Source: Asaia bogorensis
GTDB lineage: Bacteria > Pseudomonadota > Alphaproteobacteria > Acetobacterales > Acetobacteraceae
NCBI GenBank assembly: GCA_945897825.1
Contig: CAMDGX010000031.1
Span: 1-45,000 of the forward strand
Length of the DNA stretch: 45,000 nucleotides
Direction of reading: 5' to 3'
Shown piece by piece: positions 8,125-16,236 of this stretch (its first letter is position 1; every line of letters begins with the position of its first letter). The position numbers and the translations under genes are program-made. Under the pieces are notes generated by a model that was not told the DNA's origin, ran no database searches, and saw nothing but the letters and a program-made list of their open reading frames with translations.

Positions 8125-8232
8125 GTCCTTTTTTGAAAAAAAGGACCAAAAAACTTTTCATCCATTTGCATCCAGTTCACCCGGGTGCAAATGGATGAAG
8201 TCTTTTTGCTTCTTTTTCTTCAGAAAAAGAAG
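8125..8232. repeat. AT-rich palindromic element, full copy 1 (probable bidirectional terminator)
   Basis: The element has three parts. Hairpin A is 8125-8146 (GTCCTTTTTT paired with AAAAAAGGAC). A central inverted repeat follows, CATCCATTTGCA 8159-8170 against TGCAAATGGATG 8186-8197. Hairpin B is 8209-8232 (CTTCTTTTTC paired with GAAAAAGAAG). The central stem is flanked by T-rich tracts in both reading directions, as expected of a two-way intrinsic terminator. It fills the gap between the second binding-protein gene and the convergent hydrolase gene. Confidence 0.85.
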
Positions 8233-8236
8233 GCGC

Positions 8237-8989
8237 TTACCTTCTGTTTTCTTCGGCGCCGAGGAAGCTATCCACCGCCGCGGTGAAGGCGTCTTCGGCT
8301 TCGATCATTGGCATGTGCCCCGCGCCCTCGATGGGCTGGAAGGCGGCGCGGGCGATGAGGCTGGCGAGGCGCTGGCCGTAGGCGGGTGGCACGAGGCCGT
8401 CCTGCGTGCCGTGGAGCACGAGGGTGGGGGCCTCGATGAACGGGATGCGGCGGAGCAGGCCGCGGTCGGGGATGGGCCACATGAACTTGGTGGCAGCACC
8501 CAGGTTGCGCTGGCGCAGCAGGGGCGGGGTTTCGTCGGCGGGGGCGTTTTCGGGGGAGGCCCATTTTGCCGCGGCGAAGGTGGCCGGTGCAAGGGAGAAC
8601 GCGTCGGGCAGCGGGTTGGCGTCGTCCCAGAGGCCGTAGGGGCTGGCCAGGATGAGGCGGCGGACGAGGTGGGGGCTGATGGCGGCGAGTTCTGCGGCGA
8701 ACATGGCGCCGAGGCAGTGGCCCACGACATCGACGCGGCGCAGGCCGAGGCCCTGAATGACGCGGCGGAAGTGGAGCGCCTGGTCGGTGATGTCGTGCAT
8801 GGCGGCGAGACCCTCGCTTTCGCCGAAGCCGGGGTGTTCGGGGACGATGACGAGGCGGGTGCGGGCGAGGCGGCGCAGGAAGGGGGCGTCGCCGGGGTGG
8901 CCCTCGAAGCCGTGCAGGTAGAGGAGGGGGCGACCCTCGCCGAAGCGCCAGAGGCGGATGCTGGCGGGGCCGAAATTCTGGAACTGCAA
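8237..8989 (-). CDS. Alpha/beta hydrolase with Cys at the nucleophile position
   Basis: A 250-residue alpha/beta-hydrolase-fold enzyme. The oxyanion-side HGFEGHPGD (26-34) and EHPGFGES (51-58) are typical. The nucleophile elbow reads GHCLG, so residue 92 is Cys where most relatives have Ser. The acid is Asp197 in GTQDGLVP and the base His225 in GAGHMP. A Cys nucleophile is known in dienelactone hydrolases, but this protein resembles the general esterase/C-C hydrolase group. It follows the LLM monooxygenase gene by six bases, so the two are one operon: oxygenation followed by hydrolysis of the product is a reasonable inference. The substrate is unknown. Confidence 0.85.
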   Translation of the reverse strand: MQFQNFGPASIRLWRFGEGRPLLYLHGFEGHPGDAPFLRRLARTRLVIVPEHPGFGESEGLAAMHDITDQALHFRRVIQGLGLRRVDVVGHCLGAMFAAELAAISPHLVRRLILASPYGLWDDANPLPDAFSLAPATFAAAKWASPENAPADETPPLLRQRNLGAATKFMWPIPDRGLLRRIPFIEAPTLVLHGTQDGLVPPAYGQRLASLIARAAFQPIEGAGHMPMIEAEDAFTAAVDSFLGAEENRR

Positions 8990-8995
8990 GGTCGG

Positions 8996-10234
8996 CTACT
9001 CCGCTGCGCGGGCGAGGGGGGCGTGGGTGATGGCGGGGGTCCAGCGGTCGGGCTGGTCGGCCCAGAGGTCGCGCAGGCCGGGAATGACGTCCTGGCCCAT
9101 GAGGCTTGTGTTCATTTCGGCGACTTCCTCGGGCAGGTCGCCCTGGTGGAGGCAGGCGATGAGCTGGCCGATGCGCAGATCGGTGCAGAGCTCGCGGAGG
9201 CGCTGGCGGACGCGCTCGGGGGTGCCGGCGATGATGTAGCCGTGCTTGTCGTATTCCCAGAAGCTCATTTCGCCGCTGGCGGCGCGGGCGCGGTCCTCCG
9301 CCGAGAGTTTCGATTCGGCGATCTTGCGGTGGCCCATGATGGCCTGGACGGACTTTGTGGAGCGGTAGCCCGGGGGGGCTTCGTAGGCGGGGTTGGTGTA
9401 GCGGTTGCGGTAGAAATACTTCACGCCGTCGGTGTAGAGGCGCTCGGCTTCGGCGTCGGTGTTGGCGCAGCAGATGAGCTGGGTGAAGGCCATGCGGTGG
9501 GGGTTCGTGTCCGCGCCGCGCATGTCGCAGTATTCCCACCAGGCATCGACCAGGGGTTTTGCGGCGTGCAGGCCGGAGAAGCTGAGGTGGCCGTAGCAGT
9601 AGTCGTTGTCGATCGCGAGGTCCCAGGTCTCGACGCTGCCGGAGCCGGGGACCCAGACGGGGAACTTGGGCTGGATGGGCTTGGGCCAGAGGTTGACGTA
9701 GCGGAGCTTGGTGTATTTGCCGTTGAAGGCGAAGGGTTCCGGTTCGGCCCAGGCCTTGTGGATGAGCTGGCGGGCTTCCTCGAAGCGGTCGCGGAGTTCG
9801 GCGGGGGGGATGCCGTAGGCGTAGACGGAATCCATGGGTGTGCCGAAGACGAAGCCGGCGATGACGCGGCCGCCGGAGAGGCAGTCGAGCCAGGCCATTT
9901 CCTCGGCGACTCTCGTCGGCGGATTGTACAGGGCGAGGCTGTCGCCGATGATGAGGATGGCGGCCCTTTGGGTGGTGTGGGCCAGGGCGGCGGCCAGCAG
10001 GTTGGGGGAGGGGGTGACGGCGAAGGGGGTTTGGTGGTGTTCGTTCACGGCGAGGCCGTCGAAGCCGTCGCGGTCGGCTTGTTGCATGAGGCGGATGAAC
10101 ATGCGGCACATCTCGCCGACGACGTGGGGGTCGTGGAGGGATTTGGGGGTGTCGACCCAGGAGGAGATTTTCTTCGCGCGGAAGTCGGGCGGGAGCTTGG
10201 GGTAGCTGGCTTCGGCGAACCAGTGGAATTTCAT
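8996..10234 (-). CDS. LLM-class flavin-dependent oxidoreductase (bacterial luciferase-like)
   Basis: A 412-residue member of the luciferase-like monooxygenase superfamily, FMN-dependent and working with a separate flavin reductase. Seen are the N-terminal TIM-barrel start, the NEHH motif of the family, an SGGRVIAGFVFGTP segment and an insert-containing C-terminal half. The ATG at 10234 has GGAGGG at 10242-10247. It is first in a two-gene operon with the hydrolase. The product resembles proteins annotated as alkane- or limonene-type monooxygenases, but the substrate cannot be named from sequence. Confidence 0.88.
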   Translation of the reverse strand: MKFHWFAEASYPKLPPDFRAKKISSWVDTPKSLHDPHVVGEMCRMFIRLMQQADRDGFDGLAVNEHHQTPFAVTPSPNLLAAALAHTTQRAAILIIGDSLALYNPPTRVAEEMAWLDCLSGGRVIAGFVFGTPMDSVYAYGIPPAELRDRFEEARQLIHKAWAEPEPFAFNGKYTKLRYVNLWPKPIQPKFPVWVPGSGSVETWDLAIDNDYCYGHLSFSGLHAAKPLVDAWWEYCDMRGADTNPHRMAFTQLICCANTDAEAERLYTDGVKYFYRNRYTNPAYEAPPGYRSTKSVQAIMGHRKIAESKLSAEDRARAASGEMSFWEYDKHGYIIAGTPERVRQRLRELCTDLRIGQLIACLHQGDLPEEVAEMNTSLMGQDVIPGLRDLWADQPDRWTPAITHAPLARAAE

Positions 10235-10304
10235 CTTGGGACCCTCCGATTGCGGAGAGTGTGGCGCAGAGGGGTGGGGTTGGCCAGAGCGGGGGTTTGG
10301 TTAG

Positions 10305-10796
10305 TTAATTACGATATCGGAACAAATAGGGCGTGCGGAGGTGGGGCGGGCAAGGCGGGTTTTGAAGAAAATGGGTAGGTGGGCGCGCGGTGCCGGGCGT
10401 GAGGGGGTGGGAGGGCTGGCGCGCGCGTCGGCGCGCCGGGGGGATGGGGCGCGGCACGGATTGCGGGCGCGTGGTGGCGGAGGGGGCCGGGAGGGGGAGT
10501 GCGGGCCTGGGGATGGCGCGGCGGGCGCGCGGGGCCGGGACGGAGTTCGGGCGCGGGCGGGCGGGGGCGGTGGCGCGCCGGTGGGGGGTGTGGGCGGGGA
10601 TGGGGAGTTGGCCCGCGGCCCAGAGTTCGATCAGGGATTCCAGGCGGGAGAACAGGCGGGCCAGGGTGGCGAGGATGAGGGCCTGCAACGCCGCGATCAG
10701 CCCGGCCTCGGCGGCGCGCAGGTCGGATTCCGCACGGATTCCGGCCGTGATGGCGGCGACCTGCGCTGCGAGGGGGGATGGGGCTTGAACTAACAT
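10305..10796 (-). CDS. Uncharacterised protein with helical N-terminus and Pro/Arg-rich tail
   Basis: A 163-residue protein not recognised by function. Residues up to about 70 form a helix-rich, Ala/Leu-dominated segment (RAAEAGLIAALQALIL, then LARLFSRLESLIELW). The rest is low-complexity Pro/Arg/Ala, ending in TPYLFRYRN. I believe similar short proteins occur repeatedly in Acetobacteraceae genomes, but this is from memory. The ATG at 10796 is preferred over the one at 10817 because the best promoter match places the transcript start right at 10796. The coding nature of the Pro/Arg tail is less certain, since very GC-rich DNA gives long frames by chance. Confidence 0.5.
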   Translation of the reverse strand: MLVQAPSPLAAQVAAITAGIRAESDLRAAEAGLIAALQALILATLARLFSRLESLIELWAAGQLPIPAHTPHRRATAPARPRPNSVPAPRARRAIPRPALPLPAPSATTRPQSVPRPIPPARRRARQPSHPLTPGTARPPTHFLQNPPCPPHLRTPYLFRYRN

Positions 10797-10802
10797 GCCG
10801 AC

Positions 10803-10831
10803 AATATATTTAACCATCGGCGGTGGTGCAA
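10803..10831 (-). promoter_or_regulatory. Probable sigma-70 type promoter giving a leaderless transcript
   Basis: Read on the minus strand: TTGCAC (10831-10826), 17 bases, then TATATT (10808-10803). Start of transcription about seven bases after the -10 box falls on the A of the ATG at 10796, with no room for a ribosome binding site. The AT-rich box stands out in otherwise GC-rich DNA. Confidence 0.5.
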
Positions 10832-10858
10832 GGACTATTTTCTGGTCGACCGAATTTT

Positions 10859-12310
10859 TTATGGCGGCGCGAAGGCGGGGCCGAAGAGGGAGGTGAGCTG
10901 GTCGCCGATGGCGGGGGCGAGGCGGCGGGCGGCGGACCAGTCGGCGGCGGCTTCGTTGGGGTTGCCCTGGCGGGTGTGGAGGACGGCGCGCAGGGCGAGG
11001 TGGATGGCGAAGTTCGGCTGGCGGCGGATGGCCTCGGCGATGTCCTGTGCCGCGGCTTCGGTGTCGCCGCGCTGGAGGGCGAGGCCGGCGCGGGCGGCGA
11101 AGGGCCAGCCGTCGCGCGGGCCGGCGGCGACGATGGCGGCGGCGAGGTCGGCGGTGCCGGCTGGTGCGTTGCCTTGGGCGATGTGGAGGAGGGCGCGGCT
11201 TGCGATGACATTGGCACTGTGCGGGTCGAGGCGTAGCGCCTCGTCGAAGTCGGCCAAGGCACCGGAGGGATCGCCGTTTCTGCGCTTGATGAGGGCGCGG
11301 TTGTGGAAGGCCAGTGCGTTGCGTGGGTCGAGGTTGATGGCTTCGGTGAAGTCACCCAAGGCGCCGGCCAGGTCGCCGGTGTTGAACCGAACGATGCCCC
11401 GGTTGGCGAGAAGCTCCGCTTCGCCAGGCTTGAGGCGATTGGCCTCATTGAAGTCAGCCAGGGCGCCTGTCGTGTCGCCGGTGTGGGCATGCAGCATGCC
11501 GCGAACATTGCGTGCGAACACATCGTCGGGCTTGAGGCGGATGGCCTCGTTCAGATCGGCCAAGGCGCCAGTCATGTCGTCGGTATCGGCCCTGAGCATG
11601 CCGCGATTGTAGAAGGCGATGGCGTCGTGCGGACCGAGGCGGATCGACTCATCGAAGTCGGTCATCGCGCCGGTTGTGTCGTTGTCCTCGGCCTTGAGCA
11701 CGCCGCGGGCGAGATAGGCGAGGGCAAGCAGGGGATCGAGACGGATTGCACGATCGTAGTCGGCGCGGGCGTTGGCACGGTCACCTATCGCTTGCCAGAC
11801 AAGCCCGCGATTGTGGAATGGGCGCGCGTCGCTTGGGTTGAGACGGATGGCCTCGGCAAGGTCGGCGAGGGCTCCGGTGTGGTCACCCAATTGGCGCTTG
11901 AGGTTGCCGAGATTGATGAAGGCGGCGGGATCGCGCGGCGTGAGGCGGACGACCTCATTGAAGTCAACGAGGGCGCTGGCGAGGTTGCCGATGGATCCCT
12001 GGAGGATGCCGCGGTCGTTGAGCGCCTGAGCGTCGGCGGGGTTGAGCCGGATGGCGTCGTTGAAGTCGGCGAGGGCACCGGCGGGGTCGTTTGATCGATG
12101 CCTGAGGCTGCCGCGGAAGCCGTAGGAGCGGGCCAGGGCGCGAAGGCTCGCCTCGCCGCTTTGGATGATCCAGGTGCAGGCGGCGATGCGGGTTTCGCGC
12201 GGGATCGTTCCGTCGTCGGTGCCGCACAGGGGGGCGGCTTCGCGGTAGGAGGATTGAGCGCCGGCGATTGCTGGCCAGAGGCAGGCTGCGATCAGGAGGA
12301 TGTATCGCAT
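10859..12310 (-). CDS. Exported tetratricopeptide-repeat protein
   Basis: A 483-residue protein with a signal peptide (MRYILLIAACLWPAIAGAQ) followed by a short domain with two cysteines (CGTDDG and AACTWII) and then about twelve consecutive 34-residue TPR units, from about residue 60 to the end. The unit consensus is like GDxxGALADFxEAIRLxPxD. TPR superhelices bind protein partners, here in the periplasm or at the outer membrane. The near-identical units make the DNA internally repetitive. It stands alone on the minus strand, with the unknown protein gene starting 62 bases downstream of its stop. The ribosome site before the ATG at 12310 is weak. Confidence 0.88.
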   Translation of the reverse strand: MRYILLIAACLWPAIAGAQSSYREAAPLCGTDDGTIPRETRIAACTWIIQSGEASLRALARSYGFRGSLRHRSNDPAGALADFNDAIRLNPADAQALNDRGILQGSIGNLASALVDFNEVVRLTPRDPAAFINLGNLKRQLGDHTGALADLAEAIRLNPSDARPFHNRGLVWQAIGDRANARADYDRAIRLDPLLALAYLARGVLKAEDNDTTGAMTDFDESIRLGPHDAIAFYNRGMLRADTDDMTGALADLNEAIRLKPDDVFARNVRGMLHAHTGDTTGALADFNEANRLKPGEAELLANRGIVRFNTGDLAGALGDFTEAINLDPRNALAFHNRALIKRRNGDPSGALADFDEALRLDPHSANVIASRALLHIAQGNAPAGTADLAAAIVAAGPRDGWPFAARAGLALQRGDTEAAAQDIAEAIRRQPNFAIHLALRAVLHTRQGNPNEAAADWSAARRLAPAIGDQLTSLFGPAFAPP

Positions 12311-12435
12311 CGGGGCGCCCGGTTCGTTGCCAGGGCATGCTGCTTGGGCAGGTGGGGCGTGGCAAGGAGGGGGCGGTTGGGGTCGTCGGTTGAGTGTGGT
12401 GCAGTGCCAGGCGGGGTTTGCATCCTGCGTTCTTA

Positions 12436-12477
12436 ATGGATGAAGTCTTTTTGCTTCTTTTTCTTCAGAAAAAGAAG
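12436..12477. repeat. AT-rich palindromic element, half copy
   Basis: Only the right half of the element is present: ATGGATG (12436-12442), then AAGTCTTTTTG and hairpin B, with arms the same as in copies 1 and 3, ending at 12477. It lies in the 231-base gap between hyuA and the TPR gene, both on the minus strand. Apart from this and the hairpin at 12510-12535, I see nothing else in that gap. Confidence 0.8.
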
Positions 12478-12509
12478 ATTCTTTCTTGCCTTTGGGGTTG
12501 TGGATGGGA

Positions 12510-12535
12510 GTCGGATGGCGCTTCGCTTATCCGAC
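12510..12535 (-). terminator. Small hairpin just past hyuA (REP-like or terminator)
   Basis: GTCGGAT (12510-12516) pairs with ATCCGAC (12529-12535), and an inner GCG/CGC pair narrows the loop. It begins within seven bases of the hyuA stop codon on the minus strand. No T-run follows, so it may be a REP-type palindrome stabilising the mRNA end instead of a true terminator. Confidence 0.55.
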
Positions 12536-12541
12536 CCACGG

Positions 12542-14584
12542 TTAGGTGACTGCGATGTCGAGCCAGCCGAAGGGGGTGACTTTGGCGGTGTCGTTTCGGC
12601 GCAGGACGATGGTGGTGGTGGGGTATTCGATGATGGCGGGGCCGGGGATGGTTTGGGCGGGGGCGAGGGAGTCGAGGTCGTAGACGGGGATTTCGCGCCA
12701 GGTGGCGAGGTGGACGCGGCGGGTGGTTCGGGGGGCGGCGTTGGGACGGGGGGGGAGGGTTGGTTCCTGGGGGAGGGCGGGGAGGGCGCCGACGATGGCG
12801 GTTCGGGCGTTGACGAGGACGGCTTCCTGTTCGGGCATGGCGTAGGTGTAGAGGGCTTCGTGCTGGCGGTGGAAGGCGTTGGCGAGGAGTTGGGTGAGGT
12901 TGGGACTGGAGAAGTCGATGTCGTCGAGGGGGACGGCGACTTCGAAGATCTGTTCGCCGTAGCGCATGTCGGCGGAGCGGTGGGTGCGGGTGGGGCCGTC
13001 GAAGTCGGCGGCTTTGAGGCGGGCGCGGCCGTCGGTTTCCATGTCGTCCCAGACGGCGCGGAGGTGGGCGACGTCGAGGCGGGAGGCGTCGCCGATGTGG
13101 GTGCGGGCGATTTCGTAGCGGATGTCGGATGCCAGCATGCCCCAGGCGGAGAGGACGGCGGCGAGGCGGGGGACGATGACGCGTTTGAGGTCGAGCTGTC
13201 TCGCGACGTCGGTGACGTGCAGCGAGGCGGCGCCGCCGAAGGAGAGGATGGCGAAGCGGCGGGGGTCGACGCCGCGGCGGACGGAGACGAGGCGGATGCC
13301 CTCGGCCATGCGGGTGTTGATGATGCGGTGGATGCCTTCGGCGGCTTCCATTCTCGTGACGCCGAGTTTGGTGGCGGTTTTGTCGATGGCGGCTTCGGCG
13401 GCTTGGCGGTCGAGTTTGGCGCGGCCGCCGAGGAAGTTTTCGGGGTCGAGGAAGCCGAGGACGAGGTTGGAGTCGGTGACGGTGGCTTCGGTGCCGCCGC
13501 GTCCGTAGCAGGCGGGGCCGGGTTGGGCGCCGGCGGATTCGGGGCCGACATGGAGGACGCCGCCGGCATCTACGCGGGCGATGGAGCCGCCGCCGGCGCC
13601 GATGGAGGCGATGTCGAGCGATTGCAGGGCGACGCGTTCGCCGGCGAGGCGGCGGTCTGACGCGATGGCGGCCGTGCCGTTCACGACGAGGGAGATGTCC
13701 GTCGAGGTGCCGCCCATGTCGAAGGGGATGAGGTCGCCGTGGTGCATGAGGGTGGCGGCGTGGCAGGAGCCGGCGACGCCGCCCGCCGGGCCGGAGAGGA
13801 CGGCGCCGGCTGAGAGGGCAACGGCGTCGGCGATGGTGGCGACACCGCCGTGGGACTGGATGATGAGGACGGGGCCCGGGTAGGCGGCTTCGCGGAGGCG
13901 GGATTCGAGGCGGGTGAGGTAGCGCTGCAGGGCGGGGCCGACATAGGCGTTCACGACCGTGGTGCAGACGCGGTCGTATTCCTTGATCTGGGGCAGGACG
14001 TCCGACGAGAGGCAGACGTAGACGTTCGGGAGGGCGGCGCGGACGGCATCGGCCATGGCGCGTTCGTGGGTGGCGTCGCGCCAGGCGTGGAGGGTGCAGA
14101 TGGCGACGGCTTCGACCTGTTCGGCTTTCAGGGTTTGGATGGCGGCGGACAGGGAGGCCTGGTCGAGGGGGATTTCGATGCGGCCGTCGGGGCGGATGCG
14201 TTCGCGGACGCCGAGGCGGAGGTGGCGGGGGACGAGCTGGACGGGGGGTGGTTGGCGGAGGTTGTAGCGGTCGTCCTTGAGGCCTTCGCGCATCTCGATG
14301 ATGTCGCGGTGGCCTTCGGTGGTGAGCAGGCCGACCTTGGCGCCCTTGTGTTCGAGGAGGGCGTTGGTGGCGACGGTGGTGCCGTGGACGATGCGCTTTG
14401 TCGCGGCGAGCATTTCGGCGCGGCTGATGGCGAGGGCTTCGGCGAGGCGGTCGAGGCCTTCCATGACGCCGATGGACTGGTCGGCGGGGGTGGAGGCGGA
14501 TTTGGCGAGGGTGACGGTGCCGGCTTCGTCGACCGCGACGAGGTCGGTGAAGGTTCCGCCGACGTCGATTCCGATGGCGTACAT
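12542..14584 (-). CDS. hyuA: Hydantoinase/oxoprolinase family protein, subunit A
   Basis: A 680-residue ATP-dependent subunit of the hydantoinase/5-oxoprolinase/acetone-carboxylase family, cytoplasmic, which together with HyuB opens a cyclic amide or carboxylates a related substrate using ATP. The actin-like ATPase signature is at the N-terminus (GIDVGGTFTDLV, residues 5-16). A second phosphate-binding block, FDMGGTSTDIS, lies in the middle, followed by SIGAGGGSIA. Its ATG (14582-14584) overlaps the hyuB stop as TAATG, indicating coupled translation. The divergent ABC importer suggests the substrate is imported. Hydantoin, N-methylhydantoin and oxoproline cannot be told apart from sequence. 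Confidence 0.92.
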   Translation of the reverse strand: MYAIGIDVGGTFTDLVAVDEAGTVTLAKSASTPADQSIGVMEGLDRLAEALAISRAEMLAATKRIVHGTTVATNALLEHKGAKVGLLTTEGHRDIIEMREGLKDDRYNLRQPPPVQLVPRHLRLGVRERIRPDGRIEIPLDQASLSAAIQTLKAEQVEAVAICTLHAWRDATHERAMADAVRAALPNVYVCLSSDVLPQIKEYDRVCTTVVNAYVGPALQRYLTRLESRLREAAYPGPVLIIQSHGGVATIADAVALSAGAVLSGPAGGVAGSCHAATLMHHGDLIPFDMGGTSTDISLVVNGTAAIASDRRLAGERVALQSLDIASIGAGGGSIARVDAGGVLHVGPESAGAQPGPACYGRGGTEATVTDSNLVLGFLDPENFLGGRAKLDRQAAEAAIDKTATKLGVTRMEAAEGIHRIINTRMAEGIRLVSVRRGVDPRRFAILSFGGAASLHVTDVARQLDLKRVIVPRLAAVLSAWGMLASDIRYEIARTHIGDASRLDVAHLRAVWDDMETDGRARLKAADFDGPTRTHRSADMRYGEQIFEVAVPLDDIDFSSPNLTQLLANAFHRQHEALYTYAMPEQEAVLVNARTAIVGALPALPQEPTLPPRPNAAPRTTRRVHLATWREIPVYDLDSLAPAQTIPGPAIIEYPTTTIVLRRNDTAKVTPFGWLDIAVT

Positions 14585-16236
14585 TATTTGGGCTCCGTGA
14601 CGAAGCCGGAGCGGTGGTCGGCTTCGCGTTGGGCGGGGGTGCGGGCGGTGGGGGGGCCCCAACCGCCGCCGCCGCCGGAATGGGCGTGGAGGATATCGCC
14701 TGGGCGGATGGTGACGCCGACTTCCTTGGTTTTGAGGGGGCGGTCGGGGAGGTTTTTCGATTCGAGCCAGTAATTGTGGGGCTGGCCGTCGGTGCCGCCG
14801 TTCATGCCGGCGGCGCCGTATTTGATGCCGTCGCCGGCGGTGTTGCCGATGGCGGGGGTGGCGGTTTCGATGGCCATTTCGAGGATGCCGCCGGGGCCGC
14901 CGCGGAACTGGCCGTCGCCGCCGGAGTCGGGGCGGAATTCGTGGCGCTTGAAGAAGAGCGGGAAGCGGACTTCGTGGACCTCGATGCTGCCGAACTTGAT
15001 GCCGCCGGCGGCCTGCCATTCGCCGGCGCCGGCCCAGCCGTCGCCTTCGGAGGAGGCGCCGCCGCCGGGGCGGGACTGGAACAGGTGCCAGATGAAGGGT
15101 TTTTCGGTGCGCGGGTCGGTGCCCTGGATGGCGATGCGGAAGCGGCGGCCCCAGCCGGCCATCGCGCGGTCGGGGCAGGCGGGGGCCAGGGCGCGGATCA
15201 TCGCCTCGATGATTTCCTGGCCGCAATGGTTGGTGCAGAGGGTGACCGGGGCGCCCTCGCGCGGCCAGACGATGGTGCCTTCCTTGAGCTTGACGTTCAG
15301 CACGCGGAAGGCGCCGTCGTTCTTCGGGATGTCGGGGTCGATGAGGTAGGAGAGGGCGACGACGACGGCGGAATGGGTGTTGGCGTAGCTGGAGTTGATG
15401 AAGCCGATGACCTGTTCGTGGGATTGGGTGAGGTCGACTTCGAGGTCGCTGCCGGTCTTGGTGATTTTGGCGTGGATGCGGATGTCTTTGAATTTGTGGC
15501 CGTCGTCGTCGAGGAAGGCTTCGCCCTCGTAGATGCCGTCGGGCCATTGGCTGATGATGGCGCGGACCTGGCGTTCGGCGCCGTCCAGCACCGCTTCGAC
15601 GCCGGCGTGGGTGGTTTCGGAGCCGAATTCGGCGAGGAGTTCGCGCAGGCGGCGTTCGCCGACGCGGGCGCTGCCGATCATGGCGGCGAGGTCGCCGCGG
15701 AAGTCGCGCGGGTGGCGGACGTTCAGCACGATCATCTCGTAGACGTCTTCACGGCGGACGCCCTGGTCGTAGAGGCGCAGCGGCGGGATGCGGATGCCTT
15801 CCTGGAAGATCTCGGTGGCGCCGGCGTTGTAGGCGCCGTGGGTGGCGCCGCCGATGTCGGACTGGTGGGAGCGGTTGATCGACCAGAAGACGAAGCGGTC
15901 GCCGTCGAAGACGGGCACGAAGGCGGTGAGGTCGGGGATGTGGTTGCCGCCGCGGTAGGGGTCGTTGAGGAGGTAGACGTCGCCGGGCTTGATGGTGTCG
16001 CCGAAGTATTCGGTGACGGCGCGGGCGGCGAAAGGCAGGGCGCCGACATGGATCGGGACGTGCTCGGCCTGGGCGATCAGGCGGCCCTGCGGGTCGCAGA
16101 GGGCGGTTGAGAAGTCGCGGCTGGAGTTGAGGATCTGGGAGTAGGCGGTGCGCAGCATGGCCTCGCCCATCTCCTCGACGATGGCGCGCAGGCGGTGCTG
16201 GATGACCGAGACGGTGATGGGGTCGATCGTGGCCAT
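14584..16236 (-). CDS. hyuB: Hydantoinase/oxoprolinase family protein, subunit B
   Basis: A 550-residue partner of HyuA that carries the metal-dependent hydrolase part. Visible family blocks are HVGALPFA, LLNDPYRGGNHIPD, HQSDIGG, a long RPGGGASSEGDGW segment and the C-terminal GGGGWG. The ATG at 16236 follows GGGAG and CAGG a few bases upstream; longer frames reach back to 16407 but run through the divergent promoter region. It is the first gene of the hyuBA operon and is 182 bases from the divergent importer operon, so one regulatory region probably serves both. Confidence 0.92.
   Translation of the reverse strand: MATIDPITVSVIQHRLRAIVEEMGEAMLRTAYSQILNSSRDFSTALCDPQGRLIAQAEHVPIHVGALPFAARAVTEYFGDTIKPGDVYLLNDPYRGGNHIPDLTAFVPVFDGDRFVFWSINRSHQSDIGGATHGAYNAGATEIFQEGIRIPPLRLYDQGVRREDVYEMIVLNVRHPRDFRGDLAAMIGSARVGERRLRELLAEFGSETTHAGVEAVLDGAERQVRAIISQWPDGIYEGEAFLDDDGHKFKDIRIHAKITKTGSDLEVDLTQSHEQVIGFINSSYANTHSAVVVALSYLIDPDIPKNDGAFRVLNVKLKEGTIVWPREGAPVTLCTNHCGQEIIEAMIRALAPACPDRAMAGWGRRFRIAIQGTDPRTEKPFIWHLFQSRPGGGASSEGDGWAGAGEWQAAGGIKFGSIEVHEVRFPLFFKRHEFRPDSGGDGQFRGGPGGILEMAIETATPAIGNTAGDGIKYGAAGMNGGTDGQPHNYWLESKNLPDRPLKTKEVGVTIRPGDILHAHSGGGGGWGPPTARTPAQREADHRSGFVTEPK

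Noticed and set aside
8195-10378. A 727-residue plus-strand frame beginning in the AT-rich element
   Set aside because: Its leader comes from the repeat (MKSFCFFFF) and the rest is Gly/Ala/Glu-rich shadow of the hydrolase and LLM genes on the minus strand.
10341-10793. Plus-strand frames of Gly/Arg-rich sequence opposite the unknown protein
   Set aside because: Low-complexity strings from G-rich DNA, no ribosome site and no motif; the minus-strand frame has the promoter and an ordered helical segment.
10859-12060. Regular repeats of about 102 bases that could suggest a tandem array or CRISPR
   Set aside because: They are the codons of the 34-residue TPR units; there are no unique spacers between exact repeats.
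12440-13660. A 406-residue plus-strand Gly/Asp/Glu-rich frame
   Set aside because: It is the shadow of hyuA and again starts in the repeat; no motif.
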